Assembly (NCBI RefSeq): GCF_910594005.1
Contig: NC_057815.1
Location: forward strand, 82,507,552 to 82,571,551
Reading direction: 5' to 3'
Source: Cervus elaphus
Taxonomy: Eukaryota > Chordata > Mammalia > Artiodactyla > Cervidae
Length of the DNA stretch: 64,000 nucleotides
A program made the position numbers and the translations under genes. The notes under the pieces were generated by a model that was not told the DNA's origin, searched no databases, and saw only the letters and a list, made by a program, of their open reading frames with translations. This document shows, piece by piece, positions 11,241-21,684 of the stretch; positions within the stretch are counted from its first letter, which is position 1, and each line of letters opens with the position of its first letter.

Positions 11241-12028
11241 TTGCCACTTTTATCATTTATATTAAGTAGAAATCCCATATAATAGCATTGAAGATAAGAA
11301 AAAAAATCATGATATATGTGATATAATTAATAACTGCACAACAATGATAAAGGGAGTGCAGAAAACCAATGCTTTTGCTACATTAAACAAAATATTTTTA
11401 TTTTTGCTTTTTGAACAAGCATCGTGGTCTGTGTTTGAGAGCTGAAATGGTAGAGTTGGGAATGGGATAACTGGTTCTTGTGACACTTGTAACGCTGGGC
11501 AATTTTTAAAACATCTCTAAGCTGCATTGAGGAACAAAAGATTATAAAATGAATGAAATATTGATTGTACAATTTAATTGAGATAATGCATGTAAATAAT
11601 TTAAAAATTGATGCACAGTCAGTAAATGAAAGATTGTCCTTTTCTTTTTTTTTCTGTTTTAGTTTATTTTAGATCTACAAAGTGACAGTATTTAATAATT
11701 CAAATAAAATTAGTACTCAGATTTTGACCTTGAAGGAGAAAAGAAATCCATCTTAGTTTTTTGTCTCTCTACTAAACATAAGTCAGATCACTTGATGTGT
11801 CTGTGCAGTGAGTCAATAATGCTAATGCTGACAAATAATTATGCAGCAAAAATTTTAAATAGCTTTAGTTTCCAGAAAGTGTGCTCTATAATATTTTTGA
11901 GAAGAACATTTTACATCAAAAAATCTTAAATGTATTCTTGATGTTATTTAAGAAAAATGATACTGCCAGCTTGTAAGAGAAGGTTGAAAGTTTGAACCCT
12001 ATTTGTGACAGTGTCGTTTCATTTGGGC
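11241..12028. other. No gene; unrecognised AT-rich DNA
   Basis: Short chance frames only. A T-rich patch lies at 11638-11680. Confidence 0.4.
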
Positions 12029-12253
12029 CACCATACAAATTACATAGATTGGGTGGCTTAAACAATATTCACTTGTTTCTCACAATTCTGAAGGCCTGGA
12101 AATTGAAGATTAGGGTGCTGGTAGATCCAGTGTCTGGTGCGACCATACAAATTACATAGACTGGGTCGCTTAAACAATATGCAATTATTTCTCACAATTC
12201 TGAAAGCTGGGAAAATGAAGATTAAGGTGCTGGTAGATCCAGTGTCTGGTGCG
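12029..12253. repeat. 112-bp tandem duplication inside the LTR
   Basis: Two units, about 12029-12141 and 12142-12253, each run from CCATACAAATTACATAGA to CCAGTGTCTGGTGCGA. They differ at roughly a tenth of positions, so the duplication is not recent. Confidence 0.88.
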
Positions 12254-12480
12254 AGTCCGCCTCCTTGTTCATGGATGGCCATCCTCTGTCTGTGTCTTCA
12301 CCTGGTAAAGAGCAGAGGAAGAGAAAGCAAGCACTCATGGCTTTTTACAAGGGTACTAATTCCATTCATGGAGGCTCTACCTACCTACCTTCATGACCTA
12401 GTTATTACTCACTTCTGAATATCATCACATTGGGGTTAGGATTCCATCATATAAATTTGAGGGGAGATACAAACTTTAAT
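12029..12480 (-). mobile_element. MaLR/MLT-type LTR fragment, minus strand
   Basis: The plus strand shows the antisense order of this old mammalian LTR class: GACTGGGT-GGCTTAAACAA, TTTCTCACAATTCTGAA, GATCCAGTGTCTGGTGCGAG, GGCCATCCTCTGTCTGTGTC, ACTAATTCCATTCATGGAGG, and CACATTGGGGTTAGGATTCC. There are no coding sequences. Its first part is duplicated in tandem (see the next entry). The exact subfamily is not assigned. Confidence 0.65.
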
Positions 12481-12650
12481 TCTGCAACATACAGCACCTT
12501 AGAGCTAAGACAGAGCAAACAGAATGAAGAAAAGGCCAATGAAAAAAACAAATCTTGGTAGACCATTTTCCTCTAGACTCCAAAGTCTTGACTCTAAGTG
12601 TAAAGTTGAATAGAATAAAGTCAGCCTTCATACATAGTAAACTCTATTTT

Positions 12651-13550
12651 TTTTTTTTTTCCTTTGTGATTAGTAGTCATCTTTAAAGAAAAAAACTTTT
12701 GGAGTATAGTTGATTTACAGTGTTATGGTAGTGCCACAGCAAAATGAAACAGCTATAAGTATACATATAACCCCCCCCCCTTTTTGTTTAAGATTCTTTT
12801 CCAGTATAGGCCATTACAGAGTATTGAGCAGAGTTGCTTGTACTATGCGGCAGGTTCTTATTAGTTATCTGTTTTATATATAGTAGTGTGTACATGTCAA
12901 TCCCAGTCTCCCAATTTGTCCCTCCCCACTTATTCCATGGTAACCATAAATTTGTTTTCTGCATCTGTGACTCTAATTCTGTTTTGTAAATAAGTTCATC
13001 CGTACCCCCCTTTTTTTGGGTTCCACCTATAAGCGCTATCATATGACGTTTGTCTTTCTGTGTCTGACTTCACTCAGTGTGACAACCTCTAGGTTAATCC
13101 ACGTTCCTGTAAATAGCATTATTTTGTTCTTTTTTATTACTAATTAATATTTCATTGTATATATGTACTACATTTTCTTTATCCATTCTTCTGTTGATGA
13201 ACATTTAGGTTGCTTCCATGTTGTAGCTATTGTAAATAGTGCTGCATGAACACTGAGGTGCACATATCTTTCTCAAATTATGTTTTTCTCTGGGAATATG
13301 CCCAGAAGTGGGATTGATGGGTCATATGGTAGTTCTAGTTTTAGTTTTTTAATGTTCTAGTTCTGTGGAAAATGTCATTGGTAATTCTATAGGGATTGCA
13401 TTGAATCTGTGGACTGCTTTGGGATGTATAGTCATTTTCATAATATAGATTTTTCTGATCCAAGAACATGATATGTATCTCCTTCTGTTTCTGTGTTCTT
13501 TGATTTCTTTCATCAGTATCTTAAAGTTATCTGAGAACAGGGCTTTTGTC
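12651..13550 (-). mobile_element. L1 LINE, minus strand, 5' truncated, with target duplication
   Basis: It begins with a T run (antisense poly-A tail), then L1 3' UTR words and the antisense end of ORF2 (TTTATCCATTCTTCTGTTGA, GCTTCCATGTTGTAGCTATT, GATTGATGGGTCATATGG). Near 13350-13365 it jumps to a more upstream ORF2 part, so an internal deletion is present. Flanks TAGTAAACTCTATTTT (12635-12650) and TAGTAAAGTCTATTTT (13551-13566) agree at 15 of 16 bases. A C10 tract sits at 12771-12780. Confidence 0.88.
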
Positions 13551-13566
13551 TAGTAAAGTCTATTTT

Positions 13567-14019
13567 CAAAAAAAATTAAGTATCCCAGAGAAATCTCAAA
13601 CCATGTGGCTGCATTAGGTTAAACAAAGTTTCTAAAATATACAGATGACAAGCAGAAGTTAAATAAGAATCCTTTTCTAGAGTAAAACAATGATCACAAA
13701 TGACATCATTTTAATCCTCAAATTACTTCTCCAAATATTTTTCAATGACAACATGTTATATACAAGATCAAATGTAACCACATAAAGAGGTGGCCGGACA
13801 ACATGAACTAAACCTTTAGAAGTAATAACAAAGTGATTATAGAAATGATAAATATTGGAAATATCAGACTCAGACTGAAGATAAAAATATGTATTTATTC
13901 ATTAAAGGAGATAAAAGCAAAGCTTCAACAACTGGGCAAAGTACCAGAAACAATAAAAAGGAACTTAAGCATATTGAAGAAAAACCTTTATAGAATTTAT
14001 TTCTGTGAATAACATAATA
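13567..14019. other. No gene; probably continues old L1-like sequence
   Basis: AT-rich. Words near 13860-14019 may belong to the same ancient L1 5' region recognised just downstream, but they are too diverged to be sure. Confidence 0.35.
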
Positions 14020-14395
14020 ATCTAAAAGAAGGGCTCAATGAACATACTTAATAGCAGATTATACAAGATGAAAGAGAAATCATGAATTGGAAATTTTGCC
14101 AGAACAAACAAAAGCTGAATGCAGCAGTTGGAGACAGAAACTGGAAATTTTTATATAGGAGAAAAAAAAAACAGAAGGTACCAAACAATCAGTAGCATAT
14201 GTTTAATTAGAGTTTCAGAAGTAGAGAAGCATGTTAATGAGACAGAAGTGATATAGGAGGTAATATTTGAGAATGTTCCAAAATTCCTGAATTGTATTAG
14301 TCCATTGTTTCAAGAAGTTTTATGATACTAAGCAGGGTGAATGCAAAGAAACCTATACATAAACTATCAAGAGAAAACTAGAGAAAACCAAAATC
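14020..14395 (+). mobile_element. Ancient L1-type element, ORF1-side region
   Basis: AAGGGCTCAATGAACATACT, GCAGATTATACAAGATGAAA, TTTGAGAATGTTCCAAAATT and AAGCAGGGTGAATGCAAAGA follow the order of the 5'/ORF1 part of old L1 or HAL1 elements. The frame is lost. It is cut off sharply at the GC-rich island that follows. Confidence 0.5.
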
Positions 14396-15055
14396 AGGCC
14401 ACTCCTTGGTTCTGAGCAGGATCCCTGCAGGACTGTAACACTGAGGCGTTTCAGTCCGATACAGAGGCAGTAAGTACTCAGGGACCTGTCCAGTTGGAAA
14501 GAAGTTTTGCATTGCAGCCACAGCCTGTGTATGATCAAGAGGAGGCTGCTGGTGTGCGAGGGCACTCTGTGCTCCCTGAAGGTTCAGACAAGGCCCTCAG
14601 ATGTGGCCAGGTAGGGTCTGTGGTGCCTGGCCTAGGCTTACCCCCTGCCTTGCAGGACACTGGGGGCTGTCCGGAGAGAACTCTGGCAACCCATCTGACC
14701 TGCCCACATCAGCTGCTCAGGCTCTGCCTGAGTGCTCCTGCTGTTGGCTAAGGGCCAAGGGCACGTGCTGCCAGAGCTCTGGACAGGGCTCCACCCCCAG
14801 TATACCGAAGCAGCTGCACCCAGGGTGCTCCTGTGGCCTTCCATATCCCTCTGCCTTCCCAGTATGGGACCAGAGCCTTCCCCATACTTCTGCAGATGAA
14901 ACCCAAGCCCACCCAGTATGGGACCAGAGCCTTCCCCACACTTCTGCAGATGAAACCCAAAGCCCACCTAGATGTGTTCATTCCTTCCTGTCCTTCAAAG
15001 CACTTAGCCTTCTCCAAGGCCTGTGTGTGTCCTGGACATATGTTTTGTGTTAGTG
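14396..15055. other. GC-rich island of unknown origin
   Basis: About 660 bp with clearly higher GC than the DNA on both sides. It holds a 150-codon open frame (14601-15053 plus) and overlapping frames on both strands, but none shows a domain. The plus frame is rich in Pro, Ser and Cys, contains a duplicated block, and has no signal or membrane segment. Overlapping open frames in several registers are expected in GC-rich DNA low in stop codons. Candidates are an exon or 3' UTR of a retroposed transcript, an LTR, or an L1 5' UTR; none can be shown here. Confidence 0.4.
14861..14969. repeat. 54-bp tandem repeat, two units
   Basis: Unit one spans 14861-14914 and unit two 14915-14969. Each begins AGTATGGGACCAGAGCC and contains CTTCTGCAGATGAAACCCAA. 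They differ by one substitution in the body, one inserted A and the last base, so the duplication is recent or held similar. Confidence 0.95.
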
Positions 15056-15062
15056 AAGGAGG

Positions 15063-15115
15063 TATATATAACTATATATATATATATATAACTGCATATA
15101 TAACTAACAACTTAT
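15063..15115. repeat. TA-rich microsatellite
   Basis: TATATA runs broken by ACTGCA-type interruptions. A 15-A run follows at about 15181-15195. Confidence 0.85.
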
Positions 15116-15289
15116 ATATGAAATTTTTGATAAACAGATATATGAAAATGAAAAAACAAATCAATTCATTGGTAGCAGCTAAAAAAAAAAAAAAAGGCAG
15201 GCGGAAAGGGTCTAGGATAGATACAAAAAGAAAATAATTAAATGATTTCAATTATATGAAATATCTGGAATAGATGATTTCATAGGACA

Positions 15290-15510
15290 AGAAATAGATT
15301 CGAAGCTACTAGGGACAAGGGGAAAGGAGAAAAAGAAGGATTATTGCTTAATGGTTACAGAGATTCTATTCAGATTGATGAAAAACTTTTTGACATAGTC
15401 TTGATGGTTGCACACCATTGTAAATGTAATTAGTGCCACTGAATTGTACACTTAAGAGGCTAATGTAGCAATTTTTATGTCATAAAATTTCACCACAATA
15501 AAAAGTATAC
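15290..15510 (+). mobile_element. Ancient L1 3' UTR fragment
   Basis: GATGGTTGCACACCATTGTA, GCCACTGAATTGTACACTTA and TTTCACCACAATAAAAAGTA match in order the 3' UTR end of old mammalian L1 elements, ending in an AATAAA-bearing tail. It is diverged and non-coding. Confidence 0.65.
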
Positions 15511-15579
15511 ATAATAAAATAGTTCTATAAATATTTTTATAATTATCTATAACTAAAAATCTTGTCACAATAAAAACTC

Positions 15580-16458
15580 AGAGCCTCACTGCCAAGTTCT
15601 ACCTAATATTTAAGGAATAAATAACGCCAACGATACTGCTTTTTACAAACTCTTCCAGAGAGAAGAGAAGCAATATATATTCTCCCATCATTTATGAGCT
15701 AACATAACCTTGATCCTAAAACTCACAAAGACTATAAAACACACACAAAAAATACACTCTAAAGTTACTCATAAAATTAGATACAAAAATCTTAGCTCAA
15801 ATATCACAGAGTAAATATGATAAATATATAAAAGAAAATGCATCAAGACAAAGTTAGGGCTATCACAGGTATACAAGTGTTTATTTAGTGTTAGGGAAGC
15901 AATGCATTTAATTCACTACATAAACAGTACGCTGCTGCTGTTTCATTGCTATTTGTGTCCAACTATGTGTGACACCATAGACTGTAGCCCTCCAGGCTCC
16001 TTTGTCCATGGGATTTCTCAGTCAAGAATACTGGAGTGGATCTCCATTTCCTTCTCCAGGGGATCTTCCGACCCAGGGATTGAACCCACTTCTTCTTCTT
16101 GGCAGGTGTATTCTTTACCATTGAGTCACCTGGGAAGCCCACATAAACAGAGTAAAGAATACTAAATCATGTGAACATACCTAGTAAATGGATAACAATC
16201 TCATAGCAACTAGTCATAGAATAGAACTTTCTTATTCTAGTAAAAGAATACATAAGTATTACTTCCATCACTAATTATAGATGATAAGATTGTGTAAGCA
16301 AACCTAAATGTAAAAGGTAGAAATGTAATCTTTTATAAGAAAACATCTTCATTAAGCAAAACAAGGAAGTACTATCTGTAAAGAAAAGTTTGATACATTT
16401 GATTAAAAAATCAAGAAATATCTCTTCAAATAACACCACTAGAATCATTAAAATCCAA
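15580..16458 (+). mobile_element. Ancient L1 ORF2 fragment, left part (split by Bov-tA)
   Basis: TTACAAACTCTTCCAGAGAG, ATAACCTTGATCCTAAAACT, ATTCACTACATAAACAG and AATATCTCTTCAAATAACAC follow the order of L1 ORF2 from the RT region downstream. A Bov-tA interrupts it at 15928-16140. It ends at a junction with a younger L1 at about 16459, and the next old-L1 words appear after 18612. All frames are broken. Confidence 0.65.
15928..16140 (-). mobile_element. Bov-tA SINE with 10-bp target duplication
   Basis: The minus strand reads from the head GGGCTTCCCAGGTGACTC at 16140 to the tail near 15928. ACATAAACAG flanks it on both sides (15918-15927, 16141-16150), and that word belongs to the old L1 it split. 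Confidence 0.95.
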
Positions 16459-18612
16459 GGTAAGTTTTGGCCACAGCAATCAGAGCAGAAAAAGAAATAA
16501 AAGGAATACAGATAGGAAAAGAAGAAGTGAAACTCCCACTGTTTGGAGATGACATGATCCTTTACATAGAAAACACTAAATACTCTACCAGAAAATTACT
16601 AGAGCTAATCAATGAATATAGTAAAGTTGCAGGATATAAAATTAACACACAGAAATCCCTTGCATTCCTATACACTAACAATGAGAAAACAGAAAGAGAA
16701 ATTAAGGAAACAATACCATTCACCATTGCAACAAAAAGAATAAAATACTTAGGAGCATATCTACCTAAAGAAACAAAAGACCTATACATAGGAAACTATA
16801 AAACACTGATGAAAGAAATCAAAGAGGGCACAAACAGATGGAGAAACATACCGTGTTCTTGGATTGGAAGAATCAATATTGTCAAAATGGCTATTCTACC
16901 CAAAGCAATCTATAGATTCAATGCAATCCCTATCAAGCTACCAACGGTATTTTTCACAGAACTAGAACAAAAATTTCACAATTTGTATGGAAATACAAAA
17001 AAACCTCGAATAGCCAAAGTAATCTTGAGAAAGAAGAATGGAACTGGAGGAATCCACCTGCCTGACTTCAGACTCTACTACAAAGCCACAGTCATCAAGA
17101 CAGTATGGTACTGGCACAAAGACAGAAATATAGATCAATGGAACAGAATAGAAAGCCCAGAGATAAATCCACAAACCTATGGACACCTTATCTTTGACAA
17201 AGGAGGCAAGGATATACAATGGAAAAAAGACAACCTCTTTAACAAGTGGTGCTGGGAAAACTGGTCAACCACTTGTAAAAGAATGAAACTAGAACACTTT
17301 CTAACACCATGCACAAAAATAAACTCAAAATGGATTAAAGATCTAAATGTCAGACCAAACTATAAAACTCCTAGAGGAGAACATAGCCAAAACACTCCGA
17401 CATAAATCACAGCAGGATCCTCTATGACCCACTGCCCAGAATATTGGAAATAAAAGCAAAAATAAACAAATGGGACCTAATGAAACTTAAAAGCTTTTGC
17501 ACAGCAAAGGAAACTATAAGCAAGGTGAAAAGACAGCCTTCAGAATGGGAAGAAAATAGTAGCAAACGAAGCAACAGACAAAGGATTAATCTCAAAAAAT
17601 ATACAAGCAACTCCTGCAGCTCAGTTCCAGAAAAATAAATGACCCAATCAAAAAATGGGCCAAAGAACTAAACAGACATTTCTCCAAAGAAGACATACAG
17701 ATGGCTAACAAACACATGAAAAGATGCTGAACATCACTCATTATCAGAGAAATGCAAGTCAAAACCACAATGAGATACCACTACACGCCAGTCAGGATGG
17801 CTGCTATCCAAAAGTCTACAAGCAATAAATGCTGGAGAGGGTGTGGAGAAAAGGGAACCCTCTTACACTGTTGGTGGGAATGCAAACTAGTACAGCCGCT
17901 ATGGAGAACAGTGTGGAGATTTCTTAAAAAACTGGAAATAGAACTGCCATATGACCCAGCAATCCCACTTCTGGGCATACACACCAAGGAAACCAGATCT
18001 GAAAGAGACATGTGCACCCCAATGTTCATCGCAGCACTGTTTATAATAGCCAGGACATGGAAGCAACCTAGATGCCCATCAGCAGATGAATGAATAAGGA
18101 AGCTGTGGTACATATACACTATGGAATATTATTCAGCCATTAAAAAGAATTCATTTGAATCAGTTCTAATGAGATGGATGAAACTGGAGCCCATTATACA
18201 GAGTGAAGTAAGCCAGAAAGATAAAGACCATTACAGTATACTAACACATATATATGGAATTTAAAAGATGGTAATGATAACCCTATATGCAAAACAGAAA
18301 AATAGACACAGATGTACAGAACAGACTTTTGGACTCTGTGGGAGAAGGCGAGGGTGGGATGTTTTGAGAGAACAGCATCAAAACATGTATATTTTCAAGG
18401 GTGAAACAGATCACCAGCCCAGGTTGGATGCATGAGACAAGTGCTCAGGCCTGGTGCGCTGGGAAGACCCAGTGGGATGGGAGGGAGAGGGAGGTTGGGG
18501 GTGGGGGGATCAGGATGGGGAACACATGTAAATCCATGGTTGATTCATGCCACTGTATGGCAAGGACCACTACAATATTGTAGAGTGGTTAGCCTCCAAC
18601 TAAAAAAAAAAA
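16459..18612 (+). mobile_element. Ruminant L1 LINE, 5' truncated, ORF2 3' half plus 3' UTR and poly-A
   Basis: It encodes the C-terminal part of L1 ORF2p, the endonuclease/reverse transcriptase of L1. An open frame of 312 codons (16467-17405) starts just before RT motif C, where FGDD replaces the usual FADD (16542-16553), and runs through the thumb. After a break the frame resumes around 17752-18093 with the cysteine motif C-x3-C-x7-H-x4-C near 17830-17883. The 3' UTR (18140-18600) ends in a 12-A tail. It is moderately young, with long frames surviving. It sits inside an older L1, and no convincing target duplication is visible. Confidence 0.93.
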
Positions 18613-18800
18613 AGACTGGAAGAAGATGTTTCCAACATATGTGTTAGTGAAGAAATATCAATAATATATAAATTGATTTACATACATTATGTATACATGT
18701 GAGGAAGATAATGGGAAACCCAATAGAAAAGTGGGCAGCAGACTTAAACAGCTACTTACAAAAAAAAACCAGAACTATTAATGATCAATAAATATAGGCA
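18613..18800 (+). mobile_element. Ancient L1 ORF2 fragment, right part
   Basis: GACTGGAAGAAGATGTTTCC and CAATAGAAAAGTGGGCAGCA continue the old L1 ORF2 sequence that stopped at 16458. The two halves join without an obvious gap, which dates the 2.15-kb L1 as the later insertion. Confidence 0.65.
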
Positions 18801-19731
18801 AAAACCTGACTTTCCATGTCAGACCCATAGTAATTACTCAGCAATATTTCTCCAGCTTCTGTGGACATGTGCAATGATGTCTTTAGTAGCAACTTGAAAT
18901 GTAGGGGCTCATAAATAGATTTCCATAATGAGAAGGGCACACTGACTAAAAATGCAGGGGTTTAGACAGAACAGAATTGTTCCTTGATAGGTTTAAAACT
19001 GATCTGATCGCCGTTCCTTTCTAAGTAATGGAAAATATGCAGGCCTATCTAAATGGAATAGGACTATCTATCTGAATGCCGTTACACAGAGGAGAATCAT
19101 CATGCATCAGGTTTTATTTATCCTGTCTTAGATATGACTCCCTTAGTAAGGAAACATAAAGCCTATGCATCATTCTGTTTTCTCTTTCTATTTTTATGCA
19201 ATTTTCCTCCATTCTGTTTTTATCTACATTTCATATATTTGCTAATACCTGCCTGCTTCTCTTTTCACTGTCAGTTACTCGGCAATATAACCTTCATTGC
19301 ATTGTAATAATTTTAATACCTTCCATACCTAACTTGCAAGACCTCCTCATACATTACAGGATTTTTGCCCCTGACATATTTGTACTAACACCTTTTTCCA
19401 TCCTGGTTTCTCCATCTGTCTCCATCACCTGCCATTTTCTTCTTGTACCCCTCTATCTTGTCTGCAAGCTGGTGTTTTACTACTGTTTTTCAGCCTTTTC
19501 TGCCTTTTAGAATAATCTATACATCTCACCTTCCCAGTAAATTTTCCAGCAATGGGTTTCTAATAATTGAAACTTAGTCACAGACATTTTAACTTGAGGC
19601 AGGAATGAAACTTGGTGATAGAACCACATACCCTTAAAATGGCCTTGGGGACAGCCTCAGATACATGGGATATTCTTGGACAGGGGTTTCTATTGTTCCA
19701 CCTTCAGTGGTGTTTTTTAAAAATATTCTTT
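18801..19731. other. No gene; unrecognised sequence
   Basis: The 104-codon frame at 19196-19510 is rich in Leu, Phe and Ser and has no recognisable motif, as expected from a T-rich stretch. A weak L2-like feel (CTGCAAGCTGGTG words) is not enough to call. Confidence 0.35.
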
Positions 19732-19739
19732 ATTAGTTA

Positions 19740-20497
19740 TTCAGTTCAATTCAGTCAGTCATGTCCGACTCTTTGGGACCCCATGGACTGCAGCACGCCA
19801 GGCCTCCCTGTCCATCACCAGCTCCCAGAGTTTACCCAAACTTATGTCCATTGAGTCAGTGATGTCATCCAACTATTTCATCCTCTGTCATCCCCTTCTC
19901 CTCCCACCTTCAATCTTTCCCATCATCAGGGTCTTTTCAAATGAGTCAGTTCTTTGCATCAGGTGGCCAAAGGATTGGAGTTTCAGCTTCAGCATCAGTC
20001 CTTACAATGAATATTCCAGGCTGATCTCCTTTAGGATGGACTGGCTGGATCTCCTTGCAGTCCAAGGGACTCTCGAGAGTCTTCTCCAACACCACAGTTC
20101 AAAAATCATCAATTCTTTGGTGCTCAGCTTTCTTTATAATCCAACTCTCAAATCCATACATGACTACTGGAAAATCCGTAGTCTTGACTAGACAGAACTT
20201 TGTTGGCAAAGTAATGTCTCTGTTTTTTATATGCTGTCTAGGTTGGTCATAACTTTTCTTCCAAGGAGCAAGCATCTTTTAATTTCATGGCTGCAGTCAC
20301 CATCTGCAGTGATTTTGGAGCCCTCAAAAATAAAGTCTAGATGTTTCCCCATCTACTGGCCATGAAGTGATGGTATCGGATGCCATGATTTTAGTTTTCT
20401 GAAGGTTGAGCTTTAAGTCAACTTCTTCACTCTCCTCTTTCACTTTCAACAAGAGGCTCTTTAGTTCTTCTTCACCTTCTGCCATAAGGGTGGTTTC
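19740..20497 (-). mobile_element. BovB LINE 3' part with target duplication
   Basis: Minus-strand BovB from just after the RT palm to the 3' tail. Flanking ATTAGTTA at 19732-19739 and 20498-20505 is the target duplication, so both ends are defined. Frames are interrupted. Only the thumb and C-terminal region are represented. Confidence 0.93.
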
Positions 20498-20505
20498 ATT
20501 AGTTA

Positions 20506-21115
20506 CTCAAATGACATATTTTTTTTCTCTAAAACTGCACTTACACAGTGTTTGACTAGAGCCTGCTTCCTTTTGCTCCGTTTTCCCTTTTGACCCATTT
20601 CTCTCTTTTCTTTTTCCTTAAAGAACTATGAGTTCCTTCCACAGCATAGAGTGAAATAGAACTCTATTAATTTCAGAAAAGGCTGATTTTTACACTTTCA
20701 TGAAAAAAAAAAAAAAAAGGAACCATTGTAATGCAGTCTGTCCCCTCTAGGGCTAACAAAGTCTAATACTTCTAGAAAATGATAAAATAATAAATACACT
20801 TTCATCTCTTAGGAAAAGAATCAATAATTACTATTTATGACTAGATTCTGTGTTTGGAAGACAAATGTAGTACAGGGAAAATTATATTAAAATATGATGC
20901 AAATGTGAGCCAGTGAGAATTGAACAAAGCCTCTGACATAATAGATCTAATAGCCAAGAAATGCCAAAGATACCAAGTTTCCCATTCATGTGGGAACTAG
21001 GCTTAAATAAGGATCTTTGAGAAGTCATGACCTTGCTGTGGGTGTGAGAAAGCTGGTCACCGTGCCTTTGAAATTAAGAAAAAGTTGATCTTCATTGAGC
21101 AAGTAGAAATCACTG
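20506..21115. other. No gene; unrecognised, with a 16-A run
   Basis: A homopolymer A run lies at about 20703-20718, possibly an old retroposon tail, but no source sequence is recognised upstream of it. Confidence 0.35.
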
Positions 21116-21345
21116 AGAGCTCTCTGGTGGTTCAGACTGTAAAGAATCTGCCTGTAACACCAGAGACTGGGTTTCGATCCCTGGGTCATAAAGCTCCCAA
21201 GGAGAAGGGAATGGTGACCCACTCTATTATTCTTGCCTGGAGGATCCCATGGACAGAGGAGACTGGCAGGCTACAGTCCATGCAGTCACAAAGAGTTAGA
21301 CACACGTGAGCCACTTACACTTTACTTTCACTTTCTGGAGGAAAA
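21116..21345 (+). mobile_element. Bov-tA SINE
   Basis: The head (CTCTCTGGTGGTTCAGACTG) is followed by box B-like GTTTCGATCCCTGG, the body with CTATTATTCTTGCCTGGAGG, and the tail to about TTACACTTTACTTTCAC. It is close to full length. Confidence 0.9.
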
Positions 21346-21526
21346 GATACATTTGGCAAAGTCAAAAGACATTCTAACGGTTCCTTATCCCCTTTATTCT
21401 CCTGTTCCCCACTTCCATTTGACCCTTACAATTTCCCCTTCCCTACCACCTTCTCCTCCTATTCACTGTCTCTCTCTCTGTCTCTTTCTGTCTCCCACTG
21501 ATTAGAATGTTACCAAACGTGAAAAT

Positions 21527-21684
21527 TTTAGTCGTTCAGTGATATCTGACTCTCCGCCACCCCATGGACTGTAACCTGACAGGTTCCTCTGTCTATGGAA
21601 TTTTCCAGGCAGGAATACTAGAGTAGGTTGCCATTCCCTTCCCCAGGGAATCTTCTCAACCTAGGGATCAAACCCAGGTCTCCA
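21527..21684 (-). mobile_element. Bov-tA SINE, minus strand, head missing
   Basis: Antisense tail and body (GACTCTCCGCCACCCCATGG through CAAACCCAGGTCTCC). The tRNA head is absent beyond about 21684. It lies about 180 bp from the opposite-strand copy at 21116-21345. Confidence 0.88.

Noticed and set aside
14601..15053. 150-codon Pro/Ser/Cys-rich frame as a secreted or structural protein
   Set aside because: There is no signal peptide or domain, competing frames overlap on both strands, and its repeat is explained by a DNA-level tandem duplication.
16542..16553. GDD motif as a viral RNA polymerase
   Set aside because: The surrounding protein is plainly L1 ORF2, where this is one substitution in FADD.
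16467..17405. 312-codon open frame as a host gene
   Set aside because: It encodes the L1 ORF2 thumb region within a truncated L1 with a poly-A tail.
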